Shown one piece after another: positions 40,253 to 48,167 of a DNA stretch of 64,000 bases. How positions within the stretch are numbered: the stretch's first letter is position 1; each line of letters starts with the position of its first letter. The DNA is from an uncultured Oscillibacter sp. (GTDB lineage Bacteria > Bacillota > Clostridia > Oscillospirales > Oscillospiraceae). A program made the translations under genes and the position numbers. The notes under the pieces are model-generated. The model did no database searches and was not told where the DNA came from. It worked only from the letters and a program-made list of their open reading frames with translations. The DNA lies in the NCBI GenBank assembly GCA_910577405.1, contig CAJTMG010000007.1, forward strand, positions 1 through 64,000, in the 5' to 3' direction.

Positions 40253-40283
40253 CAGTCTTCGGTTCGCCGGAGGCTGTTTTTTT
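40253..40283 (+). terminator. Terminator after the small membrane protein
   Basis: CAGTCTTCGG pairs with CCGGAGGCTG around TTCG, followed by seven T. Confidence 0.88.
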
Positions 40284-40489
40284 GCGCGCTTGGACCGAAA
40301 ACCGGCATTATTCATAAAATTCCCCTGTATTTCATAGGCGCATACGGCAGGCATGGTCTTTTCTTTTCCGGCGGTCCATGCTATACTGAATATATTGCAG
40401 CGGGACGCGGAATGTTCCATGGAAAGCGCAGAACCGCCGCGCCGGAAACAAACGGGCATGAAACGCTTTAGAAAGGCTGGGAGGATATA

Positions 40490-41305
40490 GTGAAGGAAGC
40501 AAAACAGCGGATAGTAGTGAAGGTAGGCACGTCGACGCTTACCCACAGTTCCGGGAGTCTGGACCTGCGGAGCATGGAGCGTCTGGTGCGGGTGCTGTCG
40601 GACCTGAGCGGCGGGGGCTGGGAGGTCATTTTGGTAACTTCAGGCGCGATCGCCGTAGGGACCGCGAAAATGGGCCTTGCGGAGCGTCCAAGGGAACTGC
40701 GGATGAAACAGGCCGCCGCCGCCGTGGGACAGTGCCGGATGATGCACATCTACGACAAGCTCTTCTCTGAGTATAATTGTTCCGTGGCGCAGATCCTCCT
40801 GACCGGCGACGACGTGGAGGACCCCGAACGCGCCGCACATCTGCAAAGCACCTTTTCCGCGCTTCTGGAACTGGGGGTGATTCCGGTGGTGAACGAAAAC
40901 GACTCTGTATCCTCCGCCGAAATCGAAACCGGCAGTCATAAGGTCTTGGGCGATAACGACACGCTGTCCGCCATAGTAGCAAGCCTCTGCGGAGCGGAAC
41001 TTCTGGTGCTCCTCAGCGATATCGACGGCCTTTTCGACGCGGACCCCCATACCCATCCCAACGCGAAACGGCTCCATCAGGTCACCGCCCTCACGCCGGA
41101 GATCATGGAAATGGCAGGCGGCGCAGGCACCTGGCGGGGTACGGGCGGTATGGCTACCAAGCTCTCCGCCGCTCGGATTGCCATGGACGCGGGCTGCGAT
41201 ATGGTCATTACCAACGGCCAGCGTCCCGAAGACCTCTACGGCATCTGTGAGGGACAGGATATCGGCACACGGTTCCTCTCCCAGGCAAGAATCTGCTTTT
41301 CTTGA
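40490..41305 (+). CDS. proB: Glutamate 5-kinase
   Basis: A 271-residue enzyme that phosphorylates glutamate in the first step of proline synthesis. It shows the kinase start VVKVGTSTLTHSSGSLD, VTSGAIAVG, VNENDSVSS, FGDNDTLSA-like LGDNDTLSAIVA and GTGGMATKL. The C-terminal PUA domain present in the 367-residue E. coli enzyme is absent, which may loosen feedback control by proline. GTG start with GGGAGGATA upstream. proA begins 42 bases after it. Confidence 0.95.
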   Translation: MKEAKQRIVVKVGTSTLTHSSGSLDLRSMERLVRVLSDLSGGGWEVILVTSGAIAVGTAKMGLAERPRELRMKQAAAAVGQCRMMHIYDKLFSEYNCSVAQILLTGDDVEDPERAAHLQSTFSALLELGVIPVVNENDSVSSAEIETGSHKVLGDNDTLSAIVASLCGAELLVLLSDIDGLFDADPHTHPNAKRLHQVTALTPEIMEMAGGAGTWRGTGGMATKLSAARIAMDAGCDMVITNGQRPEDLYGICEGQDIGTRFLSQARICFS

Positions 41306-41347
41306 TTTTAAACATAAAATGCAGTATCAGAAAAAGGAGGCCCGATT

Positions 41348-42595
41348 ATGACCCAATTACAACAGCAGGGCAAGGCCGCGAAAACCGCAGGCTATGACCT
41401 CTCCACCTGCGGGACCGAGAAGAAAAACGCCGCTCTGGAAGCCATCGCCCAAGCCCTGGAAAGCCGCTGCACGGAAATTCTCGCCGCCAACGAAACGGAC
41501 CTCGCCAACGCCAAGGCCAACGGAATGCGCCCCGCCATGCTGGACCGACTGGCATTGGACGCGGGACGGATTGCAGGCATGGTGGACGGCGTGCGGCAGG
41601 TGACAGCGCTTCCGGACCCCATCGGCAAGGTGGACAAGATGGAAACCCGTCCCAATGGGCTGATAATCGGACGCCGCCGGGTGCCCCTGGGTGTTGTGGC
41701 CATCATCTACGAAGCCCGGCCCAATGTCACCGTAGACGCCGCCGCCCTCTGCCTGAAATCCGGCAACGCCTGCATTCTCCGGGGCGGGAAGGAAGCCTTT
41801 GCCACCAATCAGGCCCTTGCCAATATCATGCGGGACGCCCTGGTTTCCGCCGGACTGCCTGCCGACTGCATTGCCCTGGTGCAGGATACCAGCCGGGAGA
41901 CCGCCAACGAGCTGATGCACCTGGACGGCTATGTTGACGTGCTGATTCCCAGAGGCGGCGCGGGGCTGATCCGGACCGTGGCAAAGGAATCCAGCGTGCC
42001 TGTGATTCGTACCGGAGAGGGCGTTTGTCATGTTTACGTCGACAGTGAAGCTGACCTGGACATGGCCGCGAATATCCTGTACAACGCCAAATGCTCCCGG
42101 CCCTCTGTGTGCAACGCGGCGGAATGCGTTTTGATTCACCGGAAGATTGCGGCGGAATTCCTGGAAAAGGCCGTGCCCATGCTGGACCGCCACAAAGTGG
42201 AATTGCGCTGTGACACTGACGCTCTCGCCATTCTGGGACAGCGTGGGGTTCCTGCGGCGGACAGCGATTGGGACGCGGAGTATGACGATTATATTCTTGC
42301 CGTCCGGATTGTGGACAGTCCGGAGGAGGCCATCCGGTTTATCAACGCCCATGGCACCGGACATTCGGAATCCATCGTCACCCGGAACTACTTCCAGGCC
42401 CAGCGCTTCCTGGACGCCGTGGACGCCGCCGCCGTTTACGTCAACGCCTCCACCCGCTTTACCGACGGCGGAGAGTTCGGTCTGGGCGCGGAAATCGGCA
42501 TCTCCACCCAGAAAATGCACGCCCGGGGCCCTATGGGTCTGGAAGAGCTGACCTCCTGCAAGTACGTGATTTACGGCGAGGGGCAGGTGCGGTGA
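41348..42595 (+). CDS. proA: Gamma-glutamyl phosphate reductase
   Basis: A 415-residue NADPH-dependent reductase for the second step of proline synthesis. GGKEAFATN, the catalytic cysteine in RPSVCNAAECVLIH, and the ending TDGGEFGLGAEIGISTQKMHARGP are all present. AAAAGGAGG precedes the ATG. It lies between proB and a DUF1963 gene, with proC following, so the whole proline pathway is in one run. Confidence 0.96.
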   Translation: MTQLQQQGKAAKTAGYDLSTCGTEKKNAALEAIAQALESRCTEILAANETDLANAKANGMRPAMLDRLALDAGRIAGMVDGVRQVTALPDPIGKVDKMETRPNGLIIGRRRVPLGVVAIIYEARPNVTVDAAALCLKSGNACILRGGKEAFATNQALANIMRDALVSAGLPADCIALVQDTSRETANELMHLDGYVDVLIPRGGAGLIRTVAKESSVPVIRTGEGVCHVYVDSEADLDMAANILYNAKCSRPSVCNAAECVLIHRKIAAEFLEKAVPMLDRHKVELRCDTDALAILGQRGVPAADSDWDAEYDDYILAVRIVDSPEEAIRFINAHGTGHSESIVTRNYFQAQRFLDAVDAAAVYVNASTRFTDGGEFGLGAEIGISTQKMHARGPMGLEELTSCKYVIYGEGQVR

Positions 42596-42599
42596 CGGG

Positions 42600-43481
42600 A
42601 TGGAATTCAATCTGACCAAGGCGCTGGAGGACATGGCCCGGAACGCGGTTCTGCTGGCCATCGGCGGTGAGGACGGCGTGGCGGCTGGACGGTTCGGCGG
42701 CGTTCCTGACGTGCCTCCGGACTTTCAATGGCCCTGCTATGAAACGGCAGTCTATGGCGACGATACCGTAAAGCCCCGGCCCCTCAGCTTCCTTGCCCAA
42801 TTTGACTGCGCCGCGCTGACTTCCCTGGACCCGGAAGGACTTCTGCCTGAAACCGGCCTGCTGTCCTTCTTTTACGAGATGGAATCCCAGGCGTGGGGCT
42901 TTGACCCGAAGGACGCCGGCTGCGCACGTGTCTTCTGGTTCCCGGACGCCTCCGTATTGGCCCCGGCGGAATTCCCGGACGCGCTGCTGGAGGATTACCG
43001 GTTCCCGGAAATGGATATGCAGGCGTTTCAGGGAACCTGCTGGCCGGATTTCCAGGATTTTGCCGTGCGTTATCCTGACATCGCCCATCCCGCATACTGG
43101 GAGCAGGTCCGGGGCGGCTGGGACGGCTTCTGCGAGGAATTCGACCAGGTGAAAATTTCCCTGCAAGGCGATGCTGCCGCGGGACACAAGCTGCTGGGCT
43201 GGCCGGATATCATTCAGAACAACATGACCCAGGAGTGTGAGCTGGTATGCCGGGGGCATTATCTGGGCAATACCTGGAAGAGCGTCAGCCAGGAGGAACG
43301 TCAGGAGACCGCCGCGCCCTCTTTGGAAGACTGGCGGCTGCTGTTTCAATTGGACAGCTTCGGGGCCCTGAACTTCTCCCTGGATTTCGGCGACTGCGGC
43401 AGTATTTACTTTTACATCCGCAAAGACGACCTTGCCGCCCGGCGTTTTGAACGGGCATGGCTGATTCTGCAATGCTACTGA
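42600..43481 (+). CDS. DUF1963 (YwqG-like) protein
   Basis: A 293-residue protein of the DUF1963 family, recognised by RFGGVPDVPPDFQWP, PLSFLAQFDCA, GLLSFFYEM and, near the end, LLFQLDSFGALNFSLDFGDCGSIYFYI (quoted in part as FGDCGSIYFYI). The biochemical role is unknown. It begins 5 bases after proA and ends 18 bases before proC, so it is embedded in the proline operon by position only. Confidence 0.88.
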   Translation: MEFNLTKALEDMARNAVLLAIGGEDGVAAGRFGGVPDVPPDFQWPCYETAVYGDDTVKPRPLSFLAQFDCAALTSLDPEGLLPETGLLSFFYEMESQAWGFDPKDAGCARVFWFPDASVLAPAEFPDALLEDYRFPEMDMQAFQGTCWPDFQDFAVRYPDIAHPAYWEQVRGGWDGFCEEFDQVKISLQGDAAAGHKLLGWPDIIQNNMTQECELVCRGHYLGNTWKSVSQEERQETAAPSLEDWRLLFQLDSFGALNFSLDFGDCGSIYFYIRKDDLAARRFERAWLILQCY

Positions 43482-43498
43482 CAGAAAGGGGATTCCTG

Positions 43499-44329
43499 AT
43501 GATTTTTGGATTTATCGGCACAGGCAATATGGGCGGCGCGTTGGCAAAGGCCGCGGGAATGAAATTGGACGGCGAAGGGATACTTTTAGCGAACCGCACG
43601 CCGGAGAAGGCCCAAAAACTGGCGGAAGAACTGCACGCGGAAGTTACGGACAATCTGACCATAGCGGAACGGGCGGACTACATTTTTCTCGGCGTAAAAC
43701 CCCAGGGAATGCCGGCTTTATTGAAGGAAATCGGCCCGGTACTGGCACGGCGGCAGGAAGGGCAGACCCCCTCGCCGTATGAACTGCGGAGCCGTTTCGT
43801 ACTGGTGACCATGGCGGCGGGACTGACCATCAGCCGGATACAGGAGCTGGCCGGGGGAAGCTATCCGGTACTGCGGGTCATGCCCAACACACCCGCGGCG
43901 GTAGGGGCCGGAATGATACTCTACAGCCCCGGCCCCGGCGTGACAAAGCGGGAAGTGTCCCTGTTCCTGGAAGCCATGAGCGGCGCGGGACGGTTCTCTG
44001 CGGTGCCGGAGTCCATGATCGACGCGGGAAGTGCGGTAGCTGGCTGCGGGCCGGCCTTCGTGGATTTGTTTGTGGAGGCTCTGGCAGACGGCGGCACAGC
44101 CTGCGGACTTCCCCGAGCGCAGGCGCTGGAATTTGCTGCCCAGATGGTCATGGGTTCCGCGAGGCTGCTTCTTGAAACCGGAAAGCATCCCGGCGAGCTG
44201 AAGGACGCGGTCTGTTCTCCCGGCGGCACTACCATTCAGGGCGTCCGGAAGCTGGAAGAGGGCGGCTTCCGGGGGATCGTGATGAACGCCGTGATTGCCG
44301 CCTATGAAAAGAACGCGCAGTTGAAGTGA
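43499..44329 (+). CDS. proC: Pyrroline-5-carboxylate reductase
   Basis: A 276-residue enzyme for the last step of proline synthesis. The dinucleotide site FIGTGNMGGAL opens the protein; LRVMPNTPAAVGAG, GCGPAFVDLFVEALADGG and SPGGTTIQGV are diagnostic. The ATG at 43499 follows AAAGGGG and gives the standard N-terminus; the frame extends upstream into the previous gene without reason. Confidence 0.96.
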   Translation: MIFGFIGTGNMGGALAKAAGMKLDGEGILLANRTPEKAQKLAEELHAEVTDNLTIAERADYIFLGVKPQGMPALLKEIGPVLARRQEGQTPSPYELRSRFVLVTMAAGLTISRIQELAGGSYPVLRVMPNTPAAVGAGMILYSPGPGVTKREVSLFLEAMSGAGRFSAVPESMIDAGSAVAGCGPAFVDLFVEALADGGTACGLPRAQALEFAAQMVMGSARLLLETGKHPGELKDAVCSPGGTTIQGVRKLEEGGFRGIVMNAVIAAYEKNAQLK

Positions 44330-44373
44330 ATTTCGGGTTTTTGCAGAATCTGGTCCGAATTCCTGGATTCCCC

Positions 44374-44402
44374 TTGACATGGACCCAACTCCATATGATA
44401 CA
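44374..44402 (+). promoter_or_regulatory. Promoter of the DUF362 gene
   Basis: TTGACA (44374-44379) followed, 17 bases on, by GATACA (44397-44402). The -10 match is moderate. Confidence 0.5.
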
Positions 44403-44476
44403 CTGTAGGAACGCTGTGGAATGGCAGGCAATGGAATTGAAGCCTGCCGCGAAAAATGAAAAAGGAGCAATGCGTC

Positions 44477-45595
44477 ATGGCTGAGAAAGCAAAGGTCTAT
44501 TTCGCAGATTTCCGCTGCCCGAGCTGGCGGGAAAATCTACCCCAAAAGCTGGCACGTCTGATGATGACGGCGGGCTTCGGCGAGATTGATATGGAGGACA
44601 AATATGTCGCCATCAAAATGCACTTTGGCGAGCCGGGGAATCTGGCCTACCTGCGTCCCAACTGGGCCAAGGCCGTGGCGGATCTGGTGAAGTCCCAGGG
44701 CGGGCGGCCTTTCCTGACGGACTGCAATACCCTGTATATCGGCGGCCGGAAAAACGCTCTGGATCACATCGAGTCCGCCTACGTGAACGGCTTTACCCCC
44801 TACTCCACCGGCTGTCATATCCTGATTGGCGACGGCCTGCGGGGCGACGACGAGGCTTTGATACCCGTGGAGGGCGGCGAGTACGTGAAGGAAGCCAAGA
44901 TCGGCCGGGCCATTATGGACGCGGATGTTTTCGTCTCCCTCACCCACTTCAAGGGCCACGAGCAGGCTGGCATGGGCGGCGCGCTGAAGAACATCGGCAT
45001 GGGCTGCGGAAGCCGGGCCGGTAAGATGGAGCAGCATAATTCCGGCAAACCCTTCGTCAAGACCAAACGCTGCATCGGTTGCAAAGCCTGCGCCCGGATC
45101 TGTGCCCATGACGCGCCGCAGATTCAGGACGGCAAGGCGGCTATCGACCCGGAGAAGTGCGTGGGCTGCGGGCGTTGTCTTGCCGTGTGCCCCAAGGACG
45201 CCATCGAATGCCTTTACGACGAGGCGCCCACGATTCTGAATAAGAAGATTGCCGAGTACACCAAGGCCGTGGTTTCCGGACGCCCCTGCTTCCATGTCTC
45301 CCTTGTGCTGGACATCTCCCCAAACTGCGACTGCCACGGTGAAAACGATACCCCCATCGCCGCTGACGTAGGGATGTTTGCATCCTTCGACCCCGTAGCG
45401 CTGGACCAGGCCTGCGCCGACGCTGTGGTCGCCCAGAAGCCCCTGCCCGGCTCCGTGCTCTTTGACGAGGGCTTCGACTGCTCCTGCGGCGATGTTTTCC
45501 AGGCCGCCCATCCTGATACCCATTGGCAGTCCTGCCTGGAGCACGCGGAGAAAATCGGCATCGGCACCCGTGACTATGAGCTGATTAAAATCTGA
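44477..45595 (+). CDS. DUF362 domain 4Fe-4S protein
   Basis: A 372-residue iron-sulfur protein. The DUF362 region (about 20-190) includes AIKMHFGEPGNLAYLRP, TDCNTLY and SLTHFKGHEQAGMGGALKN. Two 4Fe-4S motifs follow (CIGCKACARICAHDA and CVGCGRCLAVCP), then a cysteine-rich tail with NCDCHGEND and CSCGD. Such proteins are common in anaerobes; the reaction is unknown, though a role in cofactor-linked electron transfer is likely. AAAAAGGAG precedes the ATG at 44477. Confidence 0.88.
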   Translation: MAEKAKVYFADFRCPSWRENLPQKLARLMMTAGFGEIDMEDKYVAIKMHFGEPGNLAYLRPNWAKAVADLVKSQGGRPFLTDCNTLYIGGRKNALDHIESAYVNGFTPYSTGCHILIGDGLRGDDEALIPVEGGEYVKEAKIGRAIMDADVFVSLTHFKGHEQAGMGGALKNIGMGCGSRAGKMEQHNSGKPFVKTKRCIGCKACARICAHDAPQIQDGKAAIDPEKCVGCGRCLAVCPKDAIECLYDEAPTILNKKIAEYTKAVVSGRPCFHVSLVLDISPNCDCHGENDTPIAADVGMFASFDPVALDQACADAVVAQKPLPGSVLFDEGFDCSCGDVFQAAHPDTHWQSCLEHAEKIGIGTRDYELIKI

Positions 45596-45626
45596 TCCCG
45601 GACCCTGAAAGCAGTATGCGTTCGAT

Positions 45627-45678
45627 ATGCGCCCTCTGTGCAGGACGGCAAACACATGGCAGTCTGTAGAGGGCGCAT
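45627..45678. repeat. Inverted repeat between genes
   Basis: ATGCGCCCTCT and AGAGGGCGCAT form a perfect 11-bp stem around 30 bases that can pair further (CTGTGCAGGAC against GTCTGTAG). There is no T run on either strand, so this is not a normal terminator. It lies 32 bases after the DUF362 stop. Confidence 0.6.
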
Positions 45679-45768
45679 CGCATTTGCCGCGAACGCTCCT
45701 GTAATTTCCCGGAATAGAAGCGCCCGCCTCCGCATAGGATACAGCATCACAACCGAGAGGTGGACAAC

Positions 45769-46368
45769 ATGACAACACAAAACGAGGTGCTTCTGGAGGG
45801 ACTGGTGACGGGCGCGCCGGAATGGTCCCACGAAAATCATGGAACGCAGTTCTGCCGGGCGTATTTGCAGGTGCCGCGGCTCTCCGGACAGACGGACCTG
45901 CTGCCGCTGCTGGCTCCGGAGACGCTGGCGGACCAGATTCAGGACGGCGGGCCGCTGCGGGTACAGGGACAGTTCCGCTCCTTCAACAACCGCAGCGGCG
46001 TGGGGTCCCGGCTGGTGCTGGCGGTCTTTGTACAGAGCCTGGAACCCTGTCTGGACGAACCCTGCAACCAGATTGCGCTCCGCGGCTCCCTCTGCAAGCC
46101 GCCAATCTTCCGGAAAACGCCCCTGGGCCGGAGTATCTGCGACCTGATGTTAGCGGTCCCCCGGCGCTACGGCAGGGCCGACTATCTGCCTGTAATCGCC
46201 TGGGGTCAGCTTGCGGTGCGGGCGGGGAGGCTTCAGGTAGGGGACCCGCTGGATTTGCAGGGCCGGGTGCAGAGCCGTACATACCATAAGGTCCTTGATT
46301 CCGGCGAGGCCGAGGAACGCACCGCCTACGAAGTCTCCATTATGCGCCTGCTCTCTGCCGGGGAGTAG
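45769..46368 (+). CDS. Double OB-fold single-stranded DNA-binding-like protein
   Basis: A 199-residue protein made of two similar halves, each starting like an OB fold of the PriB/SSB class: NEVLLEGLVTGAPEWSHENH and NQIALRGSLCKPPIFRKTPL, each followed by a strand that ends with FCRAYLQVPR or ICDLMLAVPRRYG. The second half keeps the SSB-like DYLPVIAWGQLA. No acidic SSB tail is present. It could bind single-stranded DNA as a two-domain monomer. GAGAGG precedes the ATG at 45769; the GTG at 45760 overlaps that site. Confidence 0.8.
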   Translation: MTTQNEVLLEGLVTGAPEWSHENHGTQFCRAYLQVPRLSGQTDLLPLLAPETLADQIQDGGPLRVQGQFRSFNNRSGVGSRLVLAVFVQSLEPCLDEPCNQIALRGSLCKPPIFRKTPLGRSICDLMLAVPRRYGRADYLPVIAWGQLAVRAGRLQVGDPLDLQGRVQSRTYHKVLDSGEAEERTAYEVSIMRLLSAGE

Positions 46369-46374
46369 GAGAAA

Positions 46375-46414
46375 AACCGTCCCTCCTGTGATGTCATCAG
46401 GAAGGACGGTTTTC
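46375..46414. terminator. Bidirectional terminator
   Basis: AACCGTCCCTCCTG pairs with CAGGAAGGACGGTT around TGATGTCAT. T runs occur on both sides (TTTTCTG on the plus strand, TTTTTCTCC on the minus strand), serving convergent genes. Confidence 0.8.
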
Positions 46415-46427
46415 TGTCGTTTTTGCG

Positions 46428-46787
46428 TCAGGGGATGATCTCAATCCAGTATCCGTCGGGGTCCGTCACGAAATAGATGCCCATGGCGGGATTCTCAAAG
46501 CAGATGCAGCCCATTTCCTCATGCTTCCGGTGCATGGCGTCGAACTCATCGGCTTTCAGGGCCAGATGGAATTCGCATTCGCCAAGGTTGTACTTCTGGG
46601 GATGGTCCCGCAGCCAGGTCAGCTCCAGGGTGAATTCGGACCTGCCGTCCCCGAGGTAGACCAGAACAAAGCTGCCGTCCGGGGCTTCCTTCCGGCGGAC
46701 CGGCTCCAGTCCCAAGGCGTCCTTGTAGAATTTCAGGGATGCTTCCAGGTCGGCCACGTTGAAATTAAAGTGATTGAACGTCAGCAT
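46428..46787 (-). CDS. Glyoxalase/VOC-family protein
   Basis: A 119-residue single VOC domain close to lactoylglutathione lyase: FNHFNFNVADLEASLKFYKD at the start supplies a metal histidine, FTLELTWL a glutamate, EFHLALKAD the second histidine, and FVTDPDGYWIEI the last glutamate. All four metal ligands are present. It would isomerise a 2-oxoaldehyde-thiol adduct. GAGAGGAAG precedes the ATG, and it overlaps the end of the HAD gene by 7 bases, so it belongs to the ABC transporter operon. Confidence 0.88.
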   Translation of the reverse strand: MLTFNHFNFNVADLEASLKFYKDALGLEPVRRKEAPDGSFVLVYLGDGRSEFTLELTWLRDHPQKYNLGECEFHLALKADEFDAMHRKHEEMGCICFENPAMGIYFVTDPDGYWIEIIP

Positions 46788-47548
46788 ACTTCCTCTCTCC
46801 TTTCCGTCCGGGTTTTCAGAATGGTATAGACTTCGTAGATGTCCTGAATGGTATAAGTTGCCCGAACGTCCTTGGGAATATCCATATCCCGTGACTGGGT
46901 AAGGAAGGAATGGATATGGAAAGTAGCGCCGAAGCCCAGCCGCTGAGGACCGATTACGTCTCTGGAATAGGTATCGCCCACGTAAGCGCACTCGGCGGGG
47001 CTGGAGCGGACCTGATTCAGGGAGACAAGGAAAATATTGCTGTCAGGCTTCCGGTAGCCGGTGACGGAGGACAGGGTGACGTCCCGGAAGAAATCCCGGA
47101 TACCGTAGTCCTCCAGGGTCCGGAAGACCTGATAGAGGCTGGCGGTATTGCTGATGACGCCCAGTTTCATGCCCATATCCTGCAAGCCGGAGAGCATTTC
47201 CTTTACATGGGGCCGGAGCTGGCGGTGGTAATGGGTGACCTCCCACATATGGGCCAGCTCCTCCGCGAAGGGCCGGACGGTTTCGAAATCCAGGCCCCAG
47301 CTGGTCAGGATATAATTCCCCCAGATTTCCTCCGGCTTCAATTCCCGGTTTGTAGGCCCCCGGTAAGCCGCGTAGCGGTCCCAGCCCTCCGCCAGCTGTT
47401 GGATGGCCTCCGGAATTTCCAGGCCCGGTTCAATGCCGTGGGCTTGCAGAATCCGCAGGACGCCGGCGGCAGAAGCGGTCTTGCTGGCATCGTCGATATA
47501 GATATCCTCCAGCGTGCCGCCCATATCGAAGAGTACGGTGTTAATCAT
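46781..47548 (-). CDS. HAD-superfamily hydrolase
   Basis: A 255-residue HAD protein with an alpha-helical cap after the first motif. Motif I reads LFDMGGTLED, so the residue two after the nucleophile aspartate, usually the acid, is glycine. Motif II is VISNTAS, motif III TGYRKPDSNIF and motif IV VGDTYSRDV. The altered motif I occurs in some HAD subgroups and leaves phosphatase activity in doubt. It is located after the ABC binding protein and membrane protein genes and is coupled to the VOC gene. Its substrate may be what the transporter brings in. Confidence 0.85.
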   Translation of the reverse strand: MINTVLFDMGGTLEDIYIDDASKTASAAGVLRILQAHGIEPGLEIPEAIQQLAEGWDRYAAYRGPTNRELKPEEIWGNYILTSWGLDFETVRPFAEELAHMWEVTHYHRQLRPHVKEMLSGLQDMGMKLGVISNTASLYQVFRTLEDYGIRDFFRDVTLSSVTGYRKPDSNIFLVSLNQVRSSPAECAYVGDTYSRDVIGPQRLGFGATFHIHSFLTQSRDMDIPKDVRATYTIQDIYEVYTILKTRTERREEVC

Positions 47549-47600
47549 AGTTTCACTGCCTTTCGCTGTCTTGGGGTTTATTTTGACTGCGTCCGCAAAG

Positions 47601-48083
47601 TTAGGGACGGCGACAGTACAGAAAAGCGGAAAGCGCGCCGCCCAATCCCAGCGGGGCCAGGGTATACAGGGCGAAGAACTGGAGCACCAGCCCGGCAGCC
47701 TCACCGTTCATAATGACCAGCATGGCAATCAGACAGGCAATGGTCAAAGCCGCCATCCAAAGGTAAGTTGCGGGCAGAAGACGCCGGTCGCCAGGCAGCA
47801 GCCACGTCAGACCGCACAGCGCCGTAGCCAGCACGGACGGGACCAGGATCTCCGCCAGATGCACAGCCAGAATCGGCCAGCCGGCAGTCAGGGCGTGGAC
47901 CGGCGGCACCAGAAACGCGTAAGCCACGCCGTAGACGCCGAAGAAGACCCAGCACAGGCAGAACGAATATAGCAGCAGGGTACTTTTCACCCGCCCGTTT
48001 TCCGTCATCTGAAAAGCCGACCAGAAGCGTTCCGCGGCCTGTTCGATTTTCCTGTCCGTTTCAGATTCCCGGATGGGGTTCAT
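47601..48083 (-). CDS. Four-helix membrane protein in the ABC operon
   Basis: A 160-residue protein with four hydrophobic segments after a polar N-terminus (RKIEQAAERFWSAFQMTENG). I do not recognise the family. AAAGGAGGCG precedes the ATG. It begins 85 bases after the binding-protein gene and precedes the HAD gene, so it probably acts with the transporter, for example as an accessory subunit. Confidence 0.75.
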   Translation of the reverse strand: MNPIRESETDRKIEQAAERFWSAFQMTENGRVKSTLLLYSFCLCWVFFGVYGVAYAFLVPPVHALTAGWPILAVHLAEILVPSVLATALCGLTWLLPGDRRLLPATYLWMAALTIACLIAMLVIMNGEAAGLVLQFFALYTLAPLGLGGALSAFLYCRRP

Positions 48084-48167
48084 AAACGCGCCTCCTTTTG
48101 AAAATGGGCGGGCAGCCCGAAGACCGCTCGCCCGGCAGTATGTTGACAGGGATGTGCAGGAATACAA

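Noticed and set aside
46781..47548. HAD gene as phosphonoacetaldehyde hydrolase (phnX)
   Set aside because: PhnX has a lysine-bearing cap and a different motif I. This protein has DMGGT and no recognisable PhnX cap, so the phosphonate reading of the operon stays only a possibility.
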